A stretch of DNA of 63,842 nucleotides, taken from NCBI GenBank assembly GCA_004213515.1, contig SHAK01000011.1, positions 1 through 63,842 on the forward strand, written 5' to 3'. The translations under genes and the position numbers were made by a program. The notes below the pieces were generated by a model, which ran no database searches, had not been told where the DNA came from, and saw only the letters and a program-made list of their open reading frames with translations. Of the stretch, positions 16,848-26,473 are shown in pieces. The DNA is from Limisphaerales bacterium (lineage in GTDB: Bacteria; Verrucomicrobiota; Verrucomicrobiia; Limisphaerales; UBA1096). Within the stretch, counting starts at the first letter, position 1. Each line of letters begins with the position of its first letter.

Positions 16848-17429
16848 ATGGCTGGATTTATTCGATTCATAGGTATTTTTAATATTGCTGTATGGGTTGG
16901 TGGATCCGTTTTCTTTTCATTCCTAGCTGGATCCGTTTTTTTTAGCCCAGAAGTAACAAAGTTCACACCTCCGCCCTACAATGGTCTTGTTGCTCAAGCA
17001 ATGTTAGAACGTTTTTTCATGCTTCATTATATTTGTGGAATACTTGGCATAGCACACCTCTTGATTGAATGTTTCATTAAGCAAGGAACCTTCCCTAAGA
17101 AGGGTATTATTTATGTTGGGCTTCTACTGTTACTAGCGATAATTGGTGGGAAATTAATAAGCCCCAATCTTAATTTATGGCATCAGCAAAAATACCAATT
17201 CCAAATCAAAACTGAGGGGGAACCTCCAATGATAGAATTTAAGCCTTACGCAAAAGAAATAAGACAAACAGCAAAACTAAAATTTACTGTATGGCATGGC
17301 ATATCCCAAACTGTAAACCTAATTATGCTTCTAATGTTATTATTTTATTTTTGGAAATTGGTTCACCCTACAAACTCCAGCCACCTGCAAACTTACTCTC
17401 AAAAGAAACGTAATCTTTTTTCCGAATAG
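16848..17429 (+). CDS. DUF4149-like integral membrane protein
   Basis: 193 residues from the ATG at 16848; a GTG three bases earlier is also possible. Four hydrophobic segments: about 5-30 (IFNIAVWVGGSVFFSFLAGSV), 55-75, 88-106 and 150-168. The W-V-G-G-S-x-F-F-S-F-x-A motif in the first helix, followed by AMLERFFMLHYICG, is typical of DUF4149/TMEM205-like proteins. No function is established for the family. It converges with the response regulator gene, 19 bases between stops. Confidence 0.7.
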   Translation: MAGFIRFIGIFNIAVWVGGSVFFSFLAGSVFFSPEVTKFTPPPYNGLVAQAMLERFFMLHYICGILGIAHLLIECFIKQGTFPKKGIIYVGLLLLLAIIGGKLISPNLNLWHQQKYQFQIKTEGEPPMIEFKPYAKEIRQTAKLKFTVWHGISQTVNLIMLLMLLFYFWKLVHPTNSSHLQTYSQKKRNLFSE

Positions 17430-17448
17430 CTTAGAATTTTTCAACAAC

Positions 17449-18909
17449 TTACTGAACAGAAACAGCTTGCTTGATTCCAAACTTCTCGATGCGGTTTCGA
17501 AGAGTAGCACGGGTAATACCAAGAAGCTTAGAAGCCCGAACCTGATTGCCATTGGTTTCCCTAAGGGCATGAGCAACTAATTCCCGTTCAACTGCAGGTA
17601 AAATTGCTAAATCAGGTTGAGACTTAGCCCATTGAAACAAAGTCCCGGCCAAAGCGCTGATATCAATTGATGCTGCATTTGATGCAGGTAATTCTGAATG
17701 ATTTAAATTTTTCTTATCAATCTCAAATGCGCTTTTCGTATTTGACTGCAAATCTTTCGGTAAATCATTTAAACGAATTGCATCTCCCTTAGCCATCACA
17801 ATCGTTCTGCGCATCACGTTTTCCAGTTCTCGTACATTGCCAGGCCACGGGTAACTCAAAAGTGCAGACTGGGCAGTCTCAAGAATAGATTTAACCTTGC
17901 TCCCTTCGGATTCAGCGATGACCTTAAGAAAATAATCTATTAACAATGGAATATCTTCAATTCGTTCACGAAGAGGAGGTAGGTTTACTCTAACAACATT
18001 AAGCCTATAAAAAAGATCTTCGCGAAATTCATTGGCAGCAACCGCTTCCTCAAGCTTTTTATTAGTGGCAGCTACAATACGAACATCAACCTTAATAGAT
18101 TTTTCACCGCCAACCCGCTCAATAGTTCCATTTTGCAACACCCTCAATATTTTGGCCTGTGTCGCAAGTGTCATGTCCCCAATTTCATCAAGAAAAATAG
18201 TGCCTTGATGACATTGCTCAAATTTACCAATCCTCTGCGAAGTAGCTCCGGTAAAAGCTCCTTTTTCATGACCGAACAGTTCACTTTCGAGTAGGTTTTC
18301 AGGAATAGCTGCGCAGTTAATAGGCAAATATGCCCTGTCGTTGCGCTGACTATTATGATATATGGCTTTAGCTACTAATTCCTTGCCCGTTCCACTTTCA
18401 CCCGTAATTAATGCTGTAGCATCAGAACCAGCGAGCTGACCAATCGTTTTAAAAACCTCCTGCATAGATTGACTGCGCCCAACTATACCCATGTCATAAT
18501 CCTCTGATTCCAATAAAGGCTCAACAGCAATAACCTCTTTCATATCACGAGCAGCTTTAAGAGCGTCTGCAACAATCTGCTTTAGTTTCGGAACATCAAA
18601 GGGTTTGAGTAAATAATCGTAAGCTCCATGTTTCATTGCCTCGATTGCGGTTTGTGTAGTACCAAAGGCTGTCATCATTATAATAGGCAATTTTGCATCA
18701 TCCTCACGAATAAGGCGCAGTGTTTCTAACCCACTAATACCTTCCATACGAACATCCATTAGCACTAAATCGGGCTTGAAAGTCTTTATTACCTCAATCC
18801 CCTCTTCCCCACTGGCAGCAGTCTCCAAAATCAAATCTGGAGAACTAAAAATTCTCTTGAAAGAATATCTGACATCATTCTCATCATCAATTAGCAGTAA
18901 TTTATCCAT
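17449..18909 (-). CDS. NtrC-family sigma-54-dependent response regulator
   Basis: 486 residues from the ATG at 18909 (MDKLLLIDDE); an upstream in-frame extension to 18963 is not conserved in character. Receiver domain: Asp8/Asp9, phospho-acceptor Asp52 (LMDVRM), Thr80, Lys102. AAA+ domain: Walker A GESGTGKE (170-177), sigma-54 contact loop GAFTGA (217-222), Walker B TIFLDE (237-242) and an arginine-finger LNVVRVNLPPLRER region. A Fis-type helix-turn-helix (about 440-485) ends the protein. It should activate sigma-54 promoters when phosphorylated. No histidine kinase or rpoN is in the window, so partner and targets are unknown. Confidence 0.93.
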   Translation of the reverse strand: MDKLLLIDDENDVRYSFKRIFSSPDLILETAASGEEGIEVIKTFKPDLVLMDVRMEGISGLETLRLIREDDAKLPIIMMTAFGTTQTAIEAMKHGAYDYLLKPFDVPKLKQIVADALKAARDMKEVIAVEPLLESEDYDMGIVGRSQSMQEVFKTIGQLAGSDATALITGESGTGKELVAKAIYHNSQRNDRAYLPINCAAIPENLLESELFGHEKGAFTGATSQRIGKFEQCHQGTIFLDEIGDMTLATQAKILRVLQNGTIERVGGEKSIKVDVRIVAATNKKLEEAVAANEFREDLFYRLNVVRVNLPPLRERIEDIPLLIDYFLKVIAESEGSKVKSILETAQSALLSYPWPGNVRELENVMRRTIVMAKGDAIRLNDLPKDLQSNTKSAFEIDKKNLNHSELPASNAASIDISALAGTLFQWAKSQPDLAILPAVERELVAHALRETNGNQVRASKLLGITRATLRNRIEKFGIKQAVSVQ

Positions 18910-19037
18910 TGTTAACCGACACCTACATAACATGATATCATAAGAATACTCCAGCCGTTTCATTAATCATCAGAAAAGATTGCGCTTGAGCAAGCATAGG
19001 TCTTAAAATAAATGAGCCTGCATGAACTATCGCCGTT

Positions 19038-19952
19038 ATGAATAAAGCTAATCGCCGAAGATTCCTATTAACAACTGGCACAGCAGTAGCATCTTCAACA
19101 CTACCTATTAAAGCGATTGGTCGAAAAGATAAACAAGAGATCATAGACCTTCATCAGCATACAAATTATAGTGGCCGTAATGATATGCGTTTGCTACGCC
19201 ATCAGAATGCTCTCGGAGCAAATTGGACGGTACTACTACCAGCAGGCCGAAAGTACGGCTTGGGAGCCATCTGCGGAGGGAACAAATCTGTACGAAAAAT
19301 AGTAGTCAAAAACCCTCATAAATATGTTCATTTTGCCAACGAAATATCCGACCATCCTGAATGTATACAGACAATAGAAACTTATCTCAAAAAAGGAGCA
19401 ATTGGAATTGGAGAACAAAAATTCCGTGTTGAATGTGACTCAAAACATATTGAACGCATTGCTGAACTAGCTCAGGAATATGACGTGCCCATTTTGATGC
19501 ATTTTGAACATGAAAATTACAATACCGGCATTCAAAGATTTCACAAAATTCTCAAGAAGTTTCCGAAAGTAAACTTTATTGGGCATGCCCAAACTTGGTG
19601 GGGAAATATTGATAAAAATCATGAGCAAAAAATCATGTATCCAAAAGGTAAGGTTACACCATCAGGCATCAGTGATCGCTTGCTACAAGATTATCCAAAT
19701 ATGTATGGAGATTTATCAGCCAACTCAGGGCTAAATGCACTCATCCGTGATGAAAACCACGCAATCGAGTTTATCAAACGTAACCAAGACAAGTTAATCT
19801 ATGGTAGCGACTGCAACGACCTTATAGGGCGAGGACCTAGTTGCATCGGGGCTCGAACAATTAAAATTATCAAAAGCTTAATCTCAAATCGAGCTATCCA
19901 AGACAAGATTCTCAGTAAAAACGCAAGACGAATTATCCGCTTTCCAAAATAA
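19038..19952 (+). CDS. TAT-exported amidohydrolase (amidohydrolase_2 family)
   Basis: 304 residues. A twin-arginine leader NRRRFLLTTGTAVASS (5-20) is followed by the TIM-barrel metal motif DLHQH (37-41), a later HFEHE on strand 5, FIGHAQ, and the terminal YGSDCND with the catalytic Asp. This is the layout of metal-dependent carboxylate/lactone hydrolases of the 2-pyrone-4,6-dicarboxylate lactonase type. Export as a folded metalloprotein is implied. The substrate is unknown. It diverges from the NtrC-type gene (128 bases apart) and converges with moaB with six bases between. Confidence 0.83.
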   Translation: MNKANRRRFLLTTGTAVASSTLPIKAIGRKDKQEIIDLHQHTNYSGRNDMRLLRHQNALGANWTVLLPAGRKYGLGAICGGNKSVRKIVVKNPHKYVHFANEISDHPECIQTIETYLKKGAIGIGEQKFRVECDSKHIERIAELAQEYDVPILMHFEHENYNTGIQRFHKILKKFPKVNFIGHAQTWWGNIDKNHEQKIMYPKGKVTPSGISDRLLQDYPNMYGDLSANSGLNALIRDENHAIEFIKRNQDKLIYGSDCNDLIGRGPSCIGARTIKIIKSLISNRAIQDKILSKNARRIIRFPK

Positions 19953-19958
19953 TGAGTA

Positions 19959-20441
19959 TTAGCAACTCGTCGGCACTTCCTGTAAAACTTTGATACAGTG
20001 AGGAATAGCTCCTTCAACGAAACTTAAGCATTCAACAGCACCTTTTGGTTTTCCGGGCAAACAGATAACGAGAGTTGAGTCTATCACCGCTGCCATGTTT
20101 CTAGATAAAATTGCATTGGGCGTGATTTTCATCGACTCAAACCGCATTACTTCACCGAAACCAGGCAGCTCTCTAATTGACATTTCCCGGACAGCTTCTG
20201 GAGTAACATCTCTAACTGCCACTCCTGTTCCTCCCGTAGTAAGAATCAAGTGACATCCCTTGTTAACCAACTCACGCAAAGCACGTTGTATATCAAGAAT
20301 TTCATCTGGAACTACAGATTCCGCAATAACAGACCATCCGTAATTAGAAGCAGCCCCTTTAAGTGCTGGCCCGCCCGCATCATCATAAACACCCTTTGTG
20401 GCACGATCCGAAACTGAGATTATTCCAACTTGTATTTCCAT
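19959..20441 (-). CDS. moaB: molybdopterin adenylyltransferase/MoaB-type protein
   Basis: 160 residues from the ATG at 20441; a TTG nine bases upstream would add three residues. MoCF_biosynth motifs: VGIISVSDRA at the start, TTGGTGVAVRDVTPEA (substrate loop), ELPGFGE and LPGKPKGA. MoaB/MogA proteins adenylate molybdopterin before metal insertion. It follows the cytochrome/DUF1549 gene by nine bases, so it is translated from the same leftward message, an unexpected pairing of cofactor synthesis with a secreted heme protein. MogA versus MoaB cannot be separated by eye. Confidence 0.85.
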   Translation of the reverse strand: MEIQVGIISVSDRATKGVYDDAGGPALKGAASNYGWSVIAESVVPDEILDIQRALRELVNKGCHLILTTGGTGVAVRDVTPEAVREMSIRELPGFGEVMRFESMKITPNAILSRNMAAVIDSTLVICLPGKPKGAVECLSFVEGAIPHCIKVLQEVPTSC

Positions 20442-20450
20442 AACTAACAA

Positions 20451-22907
20451 TCAGTAAATCAACTGAAATTCTGGTAGCATCGTAAGCGTCCAAAGGACAT
20501 CTTCAAACGAATTAAGCATCTTATCATCTTCAACCAGTTCTTTGATCATTATATCCTCAGAATCAGTTGGACGGCGACCTAGTGCAAATTGAAAGATTTG
20601 ACTTACCAGAATTTGTTTTTCAGTTTCATTTTTAGACAAAGCAATCGCACCGTCTTTAATTAAATTGGAAAGCACGTCACCATTAGTCAATGCCAACGCT
20701 TGGAGAGTGGTAGCTACTGAAGGACGCGAAGTACTAACTTGCTCTCGATTTGGCCGACCTAAAGCAGTTGTCAGTGCCGTTTTATTTTGTAGAACCTCAC
20801 GGAACTTACCCCCAAAAGCGAGATCAGAACCACTAAACTTCAACTTATTTGCTAAATTCCAAGGACTCAAATTAACACCACCAAGTTCCAAAGCATTCTT
20901 CCATTTGGAATCGTCAAATTTCCGCTGACTCCAATTTTTAATATTATTTGTAGTAACTTTCCAAGTTTTATCAGAGACAATGTCAAGAGTGCTTTCATTT
21001 TCAAATTGCAACCTTAACCCTAACCAAAGACCTGCTGGATTATCATTTTCATCCCCATTAGTTGCTAACACAGTAATTAAATTTTCACCTACTTTAAATC
21101 TATCAGATAAATTCCGAAATTTTGGTTCCTGCCAATTATTACCTGCGAATCCATTCCGTTGATTCACCATCAAGACGTATGAATTATCAGCAGTCATGAT
21201 TACATCTGCATTTTTCGGCTTACTCTTCAAAATGAAAGTTTTACGAAAATAAGAAGTACCAGGCTTAGCGCTTTTATCTGCATTGCTAGAGCTCCAAATC
21301 CATTTAGCATCAGGCACGTCGGTCTGTTTTTTCTTTTCCAGATTTGCACCATCAAATTTTATTTTTTTTGCAGGTGATTTTTTCCAATTTCCAGTAAGAG
21401 TCGCAATCGCATCAACGAACTGTTCAGCAGACATTCTTCGAACTAGAGGACCACGAAACACAAATTCTTTTTCCTCTCGTTCAGAGCCATTAACAGCCGG
21501 CATTTGATAGGCACGCGAAGTCATTATCTGCTCCATAGTAAATTTAAGATCGTAATTATTCTCCACCAAGTCACTGGCAAGTAAATCGAGCAGATCAGTA
21601 TTCCAGGATAAATTCTCCATTTCATCAACTGGTTCTACCAACCCTCGGCCAAGGAATCGCGCCCATATCCGATTAACAATCGTTCGGCTAAGGCGACCAT
21701 TTTTCGGGCTAATAACTGCATCAGCCAACTGTTTAATCCGAACAGATTTTTCAGCCTTAGGATCAATCCTCCCTAATTCTGGGTGAATGAACCTAACATT
21801 AGAAATCTTACCGGTCGGCTTATCGCATTCAATCATCTCCAATGGTTTATCAGCATAAACACTTGCCAAGGCGTAAGCATCATCCAGCGACCAGTCGTTA
21901 ATAAAACTATCGTGACAAGAAGCACACTTCAAATTAACGCCCATAAATACTTGGGAAATGTGTTGAGCCGCTTGCATGTGCGGTTTCTGACTCGCATTGA
22001 CGACTCCTCTCCAAACTATACCTTTAGTAAACCCTTGTGAATGCTCTGTTGGATTAACCAATTCATAAACAAACCGGTCATAGGGTTTGTTGTTATACAA
22101 TGACCCGTAAAGCCAACCAGTGATTTGCTTCCGACCACCGTCTATATAGCCAGTTCCAGCATAGTCATTTCGAAGAAGATCATTCCAAAATGCTAACCAA
22201 TGCTCAGCATATGATTTTTGATCTGAAAGAAGTCTTCGCACCAATATTTTACGTTTCCCTTTAACATCACTAGCAATAAAATCCTCCAACTCTTTGATAG
22301 GCGGTAACAATCCAATTGTATCAAGATAAACACGACGAGCAAAAATTTTGTCAGAGACTAAGTCCTTATTATGGATATCGAATTTAGCGAAATATTTTTC
22401 AAGAATAAGATCTATAGGATGAGTATTTTTTGCTCCCGAAATATTTGGCCTACGAGGCTTTAAATTTAAGACAGGTGCCTTTGCAAAAGTCGTGTTACTT
22501 TCCCACTCAACCCCCTGATCGATCCAAGCCCTAATCAAGCCGACTTGTTCTGCAGTAAATTTCGACCCCTTTTGTGGCATTACATTTTCAGGGTCTATCC
22601 CAGAAATTAATTCAACCAAATAGCTATCAACACTTTTACCTAGTACTACGGATAATCCGGAATCACCACCCGATAACAACTTTTCACGAGTCTCCAGACT
22701 AAAACCGCCCTTAGCCTTTCCCTTTCCATGACATTTGGTACAGCTCTTTTCAAGTAAAGGGTAGATGTCCTTGGAAAAACTAACTTTACGCTTCAAGGAC
22801 GGCGGCAGGTCAGCTTTTTGCTCCGCAGTCAAATCCGCACGGGACACCTCTGGTAAAACCAAAAGAAAACCCAAAAACAAAAAGGTTAAATGACGAATGA
22901 GATACAC
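20451..22907 (-). CDS. planctomycete-type cytochrome c / DUF1549 / DUF1553 protein with inserted beta-sandwich
   Basis: 818 residues, GTG start. A signal peptide (1-24) leads to a cytochrome-c-like domain with heme motif C-T-K-C-H (about 56-60), DUF1549 (about 165-370) with a second C-A-S-C-H, and DUF1553 (about 390 to the end). Residues of about 530-673 (from WIWSSS to the LEL before GGVNLSPW) interrupt DUF1553 and look like a galactose-binding jelly-roll with a W-x-A-x-W-I-like start, as in rhamnosidase N-terminal domains. Such proteins are thought to work with DUF1501 partners on secreted carbohydrate oxidation; none is adjacent here. It precedes moaB. Confidence 0.9.
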   Translation of the reverse strand: MYLIRHLTFLFLGFLLVLPEVSRADLTAEQKADLPPSLKRKVSFSKDIYPLLEKSCTKCHGKGKAKGGFSLETREKLLSGGDSGLSVVLGKSVDSYLVELISGIDPENVMPQKGSKFTAEQVGLIRAWIDQGVEWESNTTFAKAPVLNLKPRRPNISGAKNTHPIDLILEKYFAKFDIHNKDLVSDKIFARRVYLDTIGLLPPIKELEDFIASDVKGKRKILVRRLLSDQKSYAEHWLAFWNDLLRNDYAGTGYIDGGRKQITGWLYGSLYNNKPYDRFVYELVNPTEHSQGFTKGIVWRGVVNASQKPHMQAAQHISQVFMGVNLKCASCHDSFINDWSLDDAYALASVYADKPLEMIECDKPTGKISNVRFIHPELGRIDPKAEKSVRIKQLADAVISPKNGRLSRTIVNRIWARFLGRGLVEPVDEMENLSWNTDLLDLLASDLVENNYDLKFTMEQIMTSRAYQMPAVNGSEREEKEFVFRGPLVRRMSAEQFVDAIATLTGNWKKSPAKKIKFDGANLEKKKQTDVPDAKWIWSSSNADKSAKPGTSYFRKTFILKSKPKNADVIMTADNSYVLMVNQRNGFAGNNWQEPKFRNLSDRFKVGENLITVLATNGDENDNPAGLWLGLRLQFENESTLDIVSDKTWKVTTNNIKNWSQRKFDDSKWKNALELGGVNLSPWNLANKLKFSGSDLAFGGKFREVLQNKTALTTALGRPNREQVSTSRPSVATTLQALALTNGDVLSNLIKDGAIALSKNETEKQILVSQIFQFALGRRPTDSEDIMIKELVEDDKMLNSFEDVLWTLTMLPEFQLIY

Positions 22908-22964
22908 GGTGAAATGAATATAAAAGTGTTAGCCTTGATGTGGAAGTAAAATGCGCAAAAACTA

Positions 22965-24614
22965 TTACTTTAAAATCTCATATACTTGAAAGATACCCTG
23001 TTCCCCTAGAACATCTGTTACATTTTTGAATTTTGATTCTGACTCCAAATGCGTAGCCCATATTGAATTATTGATTGCAATCGTAAACTTAGCTCCTGAA
23101 TTTCGATAAGCTTCAGACTTGAACTTGTTTTGCTGTGAATTACTCAAATTACTAACCTGATCAAAATCCCAAACATCACCATGCCAAGGCTGGTCAAGAT
23201 GCCAAGCTACATACAATCCTAATCGATGACCTTCATCTGTAAAAAATGTTGATCCAACAATTGGCGAATTCAAACCGGCATTTTTCATTCGCAAAGCTAA
23301 TTCCTTAGCTAAGGGACCTACAACATCTTCAGATTGAGACTTCAAGACAGTGGGTAATATAAACAATGAAGCAATCGTAATCTTAATAAAACTACCATTC
23401 AGATTGTGACTCCTACATAAACCCAATGATAGAATTAAAAAAAGTGGAAGAATGAGATAAAAGTAACGTTGATCTGTAGACAGGACATAAACTGGAAGGT
23501 AAATAGCGCCGAGACAAATCACCGGTATATTTAACCATCTCCATCTTTCATTAAACCAAGTCTTAGCCCTTGGCTTTTTGCAAAAAAAAGCCAACCCAAA
23601 AACAAAAGTTCCAATTCCAAACCAACCCAAAAACAAACCAATGCCATCAAAAGCTGAAAAAAACTTGAAAACTGTCTTAGCATTTCTGTAGATGAGATAT
23701 AACTGGTAGAAAAAATTTTCATTACTTTCAAATGGGGACCAATATTCATATTGCATTTCACTGGGATCTTCCCAAGCCGTCACACGGCCAGATTCAGGTT
23801 GGTATACTGTGTTACCGAATGGATGCGGTGCAGGCTGTTCATTTCCTGGTCCTACAATCGCGTGTGCGATTGCTCCAGAAGTTGAAAAATTCATATGACC
23901 GTACTTGCCTGAAATAGTAATAATCAACGGGATTGATATAGCCAAAAATAATCCGATTGAAATAGATGTCTGGCTCCAAGCTAGCTGTCTGTTTTTATCA
24001 TTAGAAAAGCGCCAAAAAAGCCCCAAAAAAAAACTAGTAATTATGCCAAATGGGAATGCCACAGCCTTTGCTAAATATGCAAGCCCCCAAAAAGCACCTG
24101 AACTCATTGCTAGACGGCGATTAGTCAACCATTCTGGTGAAACACCGAAACCGATTGCATAAATTGCTAATCCAGAAACAAGCAAGTCAGGGGTTATTTG
24201 TTGCATCATCCAGCTAGGCAAAACTATTGCTAGCACTGCAGCGACAGTTATTTGATCCAACAATCGAAGACCTACTGAGCGAACCAGAAACTGACTACCA
24301 TGAAAAAACACTATGGCAGAAATCAACATTGCCAACTTGCCTGAAATTAACGGATCCACACCCAACCACAAAAAAGGAACCATCAACAAACTTAGCAAAG
24401 GCCCCCAATAACCAGTTACTGCAAGTTCAAAATTACCAGCCGCCCAATACTCAGCAATTCTCATATAGGCAATAGCGTCAGTATTCAAACGCGATAAACT
24501 ATTAAGCATAGAGACTACCATCAGCACGTATGCTATTAACCACACAACCCGAAGCCAAAAACGCAATTTAGAATCAGTGTTCCTGATATTTTGATCTATG
24601 TTTTTTTTTGTCAA
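22965..24614 (-). CDS. GT39-like polytopic membrane glycosyltransferase
   Basis: 549 residues with about 11-13 hydrophobic segments, starting at TTG (no usable ATG before the second helix). The first periplasmic loop SLSRLNTDAIAYMRIAEYWA carries an acidic residue in the position used by dolichyl/polyprenyl-phosphate-sugar-dependent transferases (GT39/ArnT type), and RVTAWEDPSEMQYEYW forms a large outer loop. The C-terminal soluble part (about 430-549) may bind acceptor. It begins one base after the stop of the methyltransferase gene, in an operon with GT2, which would supply the lipid-linked sugar. A run of nine A follows the start codon. Confidence 0.75.
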   Translation of the reverse strand: MTKKNIDQNIRNTDSKLRFWLRVVWLIAYVLMVVSMLNSLSRLNTDAIAYMRIAEYWAAGNFELAVTGYWGPLLSLLMVPFLWLGVDPLISGKLAMLISAIVFFHGSQFLVRSVGLRLLDQITVAAVLAIVLPSWMMQQITPDLLVSGLAIYAIGFGVSPEWLTNRRLAMSSGAFWGLAYLAKAVAFPFGIITSFFLGLFWRFSNDKNRQLAWSQTSISIGLFLAISIPLIITISGKYGHMNFSTSGAIAHAIVGPGNEQPAPHPFGNTVYQPESGRVTAWEDPSEMQYEYWSPFESNENFFYQLYLIYRNAKTVFKFFSAFDGIGLFLGWFGIGTFVFGLAFFCKKPRAKTWFNERWRWLNIPVICLGAIYLPVYVLSTDQRYFYLILPLFLILSLGLCRSHNLNGSFIKITIASLFILPTVLKSQSEDVVGPLAKELALRMKNAGLNSPIVGSTFFTDEGHRLGLYVAWHLDQPWHGDVWDFDQVSNLSNSQQNKFKSEAYRNSGAKFTIAINNSIWATHLESESKFKNVTDVLGEQGIFQVYEILK

Positions 24615-24615
24615 A

Positions 24616-25167
24616 TCAGGTTTTTTTCTTAAAGATAAATAAGTTGTTTAAACCAAATTGAAATTTTTTATGAACAAACAAATTAAATCCAGCTAATTCA
24701 AATAATGGCTCAACTTCAACAGGACTAAATCCATGATGCTGATCAATAGCTATCCCATCAACCAAACGCATGAATTTCAAAACAGATAATATCACATCTA
24801 CCTTAGGTGAAGGCACTGTCAAAACTATGAAACCTTCAAAAGAAAGCCGTTCGAAGCAGGCTTTAACGAAAGCAGTCTTTTTATCTTCAGATATATGCTC
24901 CAGCACTGCCAAAACCGAAATCGCATCAAAAGATTTTCCATTGGGCAATGCATCAGGAAATGATCCCAATACAAATTTAAATCCTTCAGGTGCAAAGGCT
25001 TTATTTAAGCAAGTGTCAATTCCTATCCCTTTAATTCCATAGTTAGCTAAAAGCCGACATAACTCTCCATCACCGGAGCCAATATCCAATACTTCTTTGG
25101 CATTACTTAAGTAAGGAAAAGCCTTTTTAATTCTCCAATCCCGAATAAATAAATCCAACCACTTCAC
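24616..25167 (-). CDS. class I SAM-dependent methyltransferase
   Basis: 183 residues, GTG start whose bases overlap the TGA of the upstream glycosyltransferase gene (GTGA), so translation is coupled. Motif I is VLDIGSGDGE (27-36), strand 2 ends in IGID, and ISVLAVLEHI matches motif IV of UbiE/Methyltransf_11-like enzymes. No signal or membrane helix. Being sandwiched between GT2 and a GT39-like gene, it may methylate a lipid-linked sugar or a lipid carrier, as inferred from context only. Confidence 0.85.
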   Translation of the reverse strand: MKWLDLFIRDWRIKKAFPYLSNAKEVLDIGSGDGELCRLLANYGIKGIGIDTCLNKAFAPEGFKFVLGSFPDALPNGKSFDAISVLAVLEHISEDKKTAFVKACFERLSFEGFIVLTVPSPKVDVILSVLKFMRLVDGIAIDQHHGFSPVEVEPLFELAGFNLFVHKKFQFGLNNLFIFKKKT

Positions 25168-26345
25168 TTCTCCCCCCCTTTACGCTTCAACCCTAAAACA
25201 CTAAGAAAAAAACTACCCAAAACAATTTGGAAACCAAGAGCAATGGCGAGAATCGATGGAATTACCTGACGCAAAACCTCCGACGGATTTAATTCGCCGA
25301 ACCCCCTTTCACTCCACCCTAAAGTCACTAAAACAGAACCTCCCAATCCTAAAAATACTAACAAACCTCCAATAATTAAACCTGTCTCCAACTTGACATA
25401 TCGATACAATTTTTTCAGAAGCTTACTTTCCTTTCCGATTCCTTGCGTACTTGCAAAAGTACGGGTAAACACAGCAAACAATGCCGATTGAAATCCAAGA
25501 AGAACAGCAAGAGCAGAGTAAGCTAATGTGTTTAAATCCAACGTTGCCTGTCCTAATTTACGAGCTTCCGGCAAGAGCCAACCACCAACTCCTAACCCAA
25601 TTACCATCAACAACAATCCAGGGTAAAAAAACAACCAATTAGGACTGAACAATAACATAAATCGCAAGTGGCGCCAGCCATCACGCCAACTACGTAAATG
25701 CGGTGCACGAGTTCGCCCATCTGGAGAAAGAGTAGTTGGCACCTCAGTAATTTTCATACCATTAATGGTAGCCTTTACCACCATCTCACTTGCAAACTCC
25801 ATACCCGTCGTCTGCAAATTCATTCTTTTAAAAGCTTCGCTACTGAAACCGCGAAGCCCACAATGGAAATCTTTAACTGGACAACCGAAAAATAATCGCC
25901 CCAATCCACTCAACACAGGATTACCAAGGTAACGGTGCAATGGAGGCATTGCTCCAGGAGCAATACCACCTAGAAAGCGGTTACCCATCACAAGATCACT
26001 GCCTTTTCTAAGATTATCAATAAAAAGCATGAGAGAAGAGAAATCGTAGCTATCATCAGCATCCCCCATTATAACAAATCTCCCTCGGGCTGCGCCAATA
26101 CCACCAATCAAGGCGTTTCCGTAACCTTTTGAATCAACCATTACAACTCTCGCTCCTGCTAAAGCAGCAATCTTTGGAGAACCATCCGTACTACCGTTGT
26201 CTGCAATGATCACCTCCCCAATAACATCGTTCTCATTTAAACAACGAATAACCTTATCGATACATATTTTAAGGGTTTCTGCTTCATTAAGGCAAGGCAT
26301 CACAACGGATACCTCTATGTTTTCGATTAGCCTTTGTTGAGACAT
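25164..26345 (-). CDS. GT2 polyprenyl-phosphate glycosyltransferase (DPM1/GtrB-like)
   Basis: 393 residues from the ATG at 26345 (MSQQRLIENIEVSVVMPCLNE); the frame extends to 26408 without conserved sequence. GT-A domain: VVMPCLNEAETL, DNGSTDGS, and the D-A-D-D metal-binding motif in IMGDADDSYDF, followed by the QT-type region TTGMEFASEM. Four hydrophobic segments make up the C-terminal third (about 240-385). It should charge undecaprenyl phosphate with a sugar at the inner membrane for use by the GT39-like enzyme two genes downstream. Diverges from fur across 128 bases. Confidence 0.88.
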   Translation of the reverse strand: MSQQRLIENIEVSVVMPCLNEAETLKICIDKVIRCLNENDVIGEVIIADNGSTDGSPKIAALAGARVVMVDSKGYGNALIGGIGAARGRFVIMGDADDSYDFSSLMLFIDNLRKGSDLVMGNRFLGGIAPGAMPPLHRYLGNPVLSGLGRLFFGCPVKDFHCGLRGFSSEAFKRMNLQTTGMEFASEMVVKATINGMKITEVPTTLSPDGRTRAPHLRSWRDGWRHLRFMLLFSPNWLFFYPGLLLMVIGLGVGGWLLPEARKLGQATLDLNTLAYSALAVLLGFQSALFAVFTRTFASTQGIGKESKLLKKLYRYVKLETGLIIGGLLVFLGLGGSVLVTLGWSERGFGELNPSEVLRQVIPSILAIALGFQIVLGSFFLSVLGLKRKGGEK

Positions 26346-26436
26346 GGTGTCATTAAGAAGAATAGCTAGGGAAAGATGCCTGAAACAAGCTGAACCGACA
26401 ATCAGCAATACTTGTTACAACTAACTCAACACCTGA

Positions 26437-26466
26437 TTGACATGATGATAATTTTAAAGCAAATAT
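26437..26466 (+). promoter_or_regulatory. possible fur promoter
   Basis: A consensus -35 TTGACA (26437-26442) is followed after 18 bases by AAATAT (26461-26466), only seven bases before the GTG start at 26474. The -10 is poor; if real, the message would be nearly leaderless. Confidence 0.3.
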
Positions 26467-26473
26467 CTTCCCA

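Noticed and set aside
24600-24612. Run of nine A at the GT39-like start as a programmed slippage site
   Set aside because: No alternative frame gives a longer or better protein, so only an ordinary A-rich start is supported.
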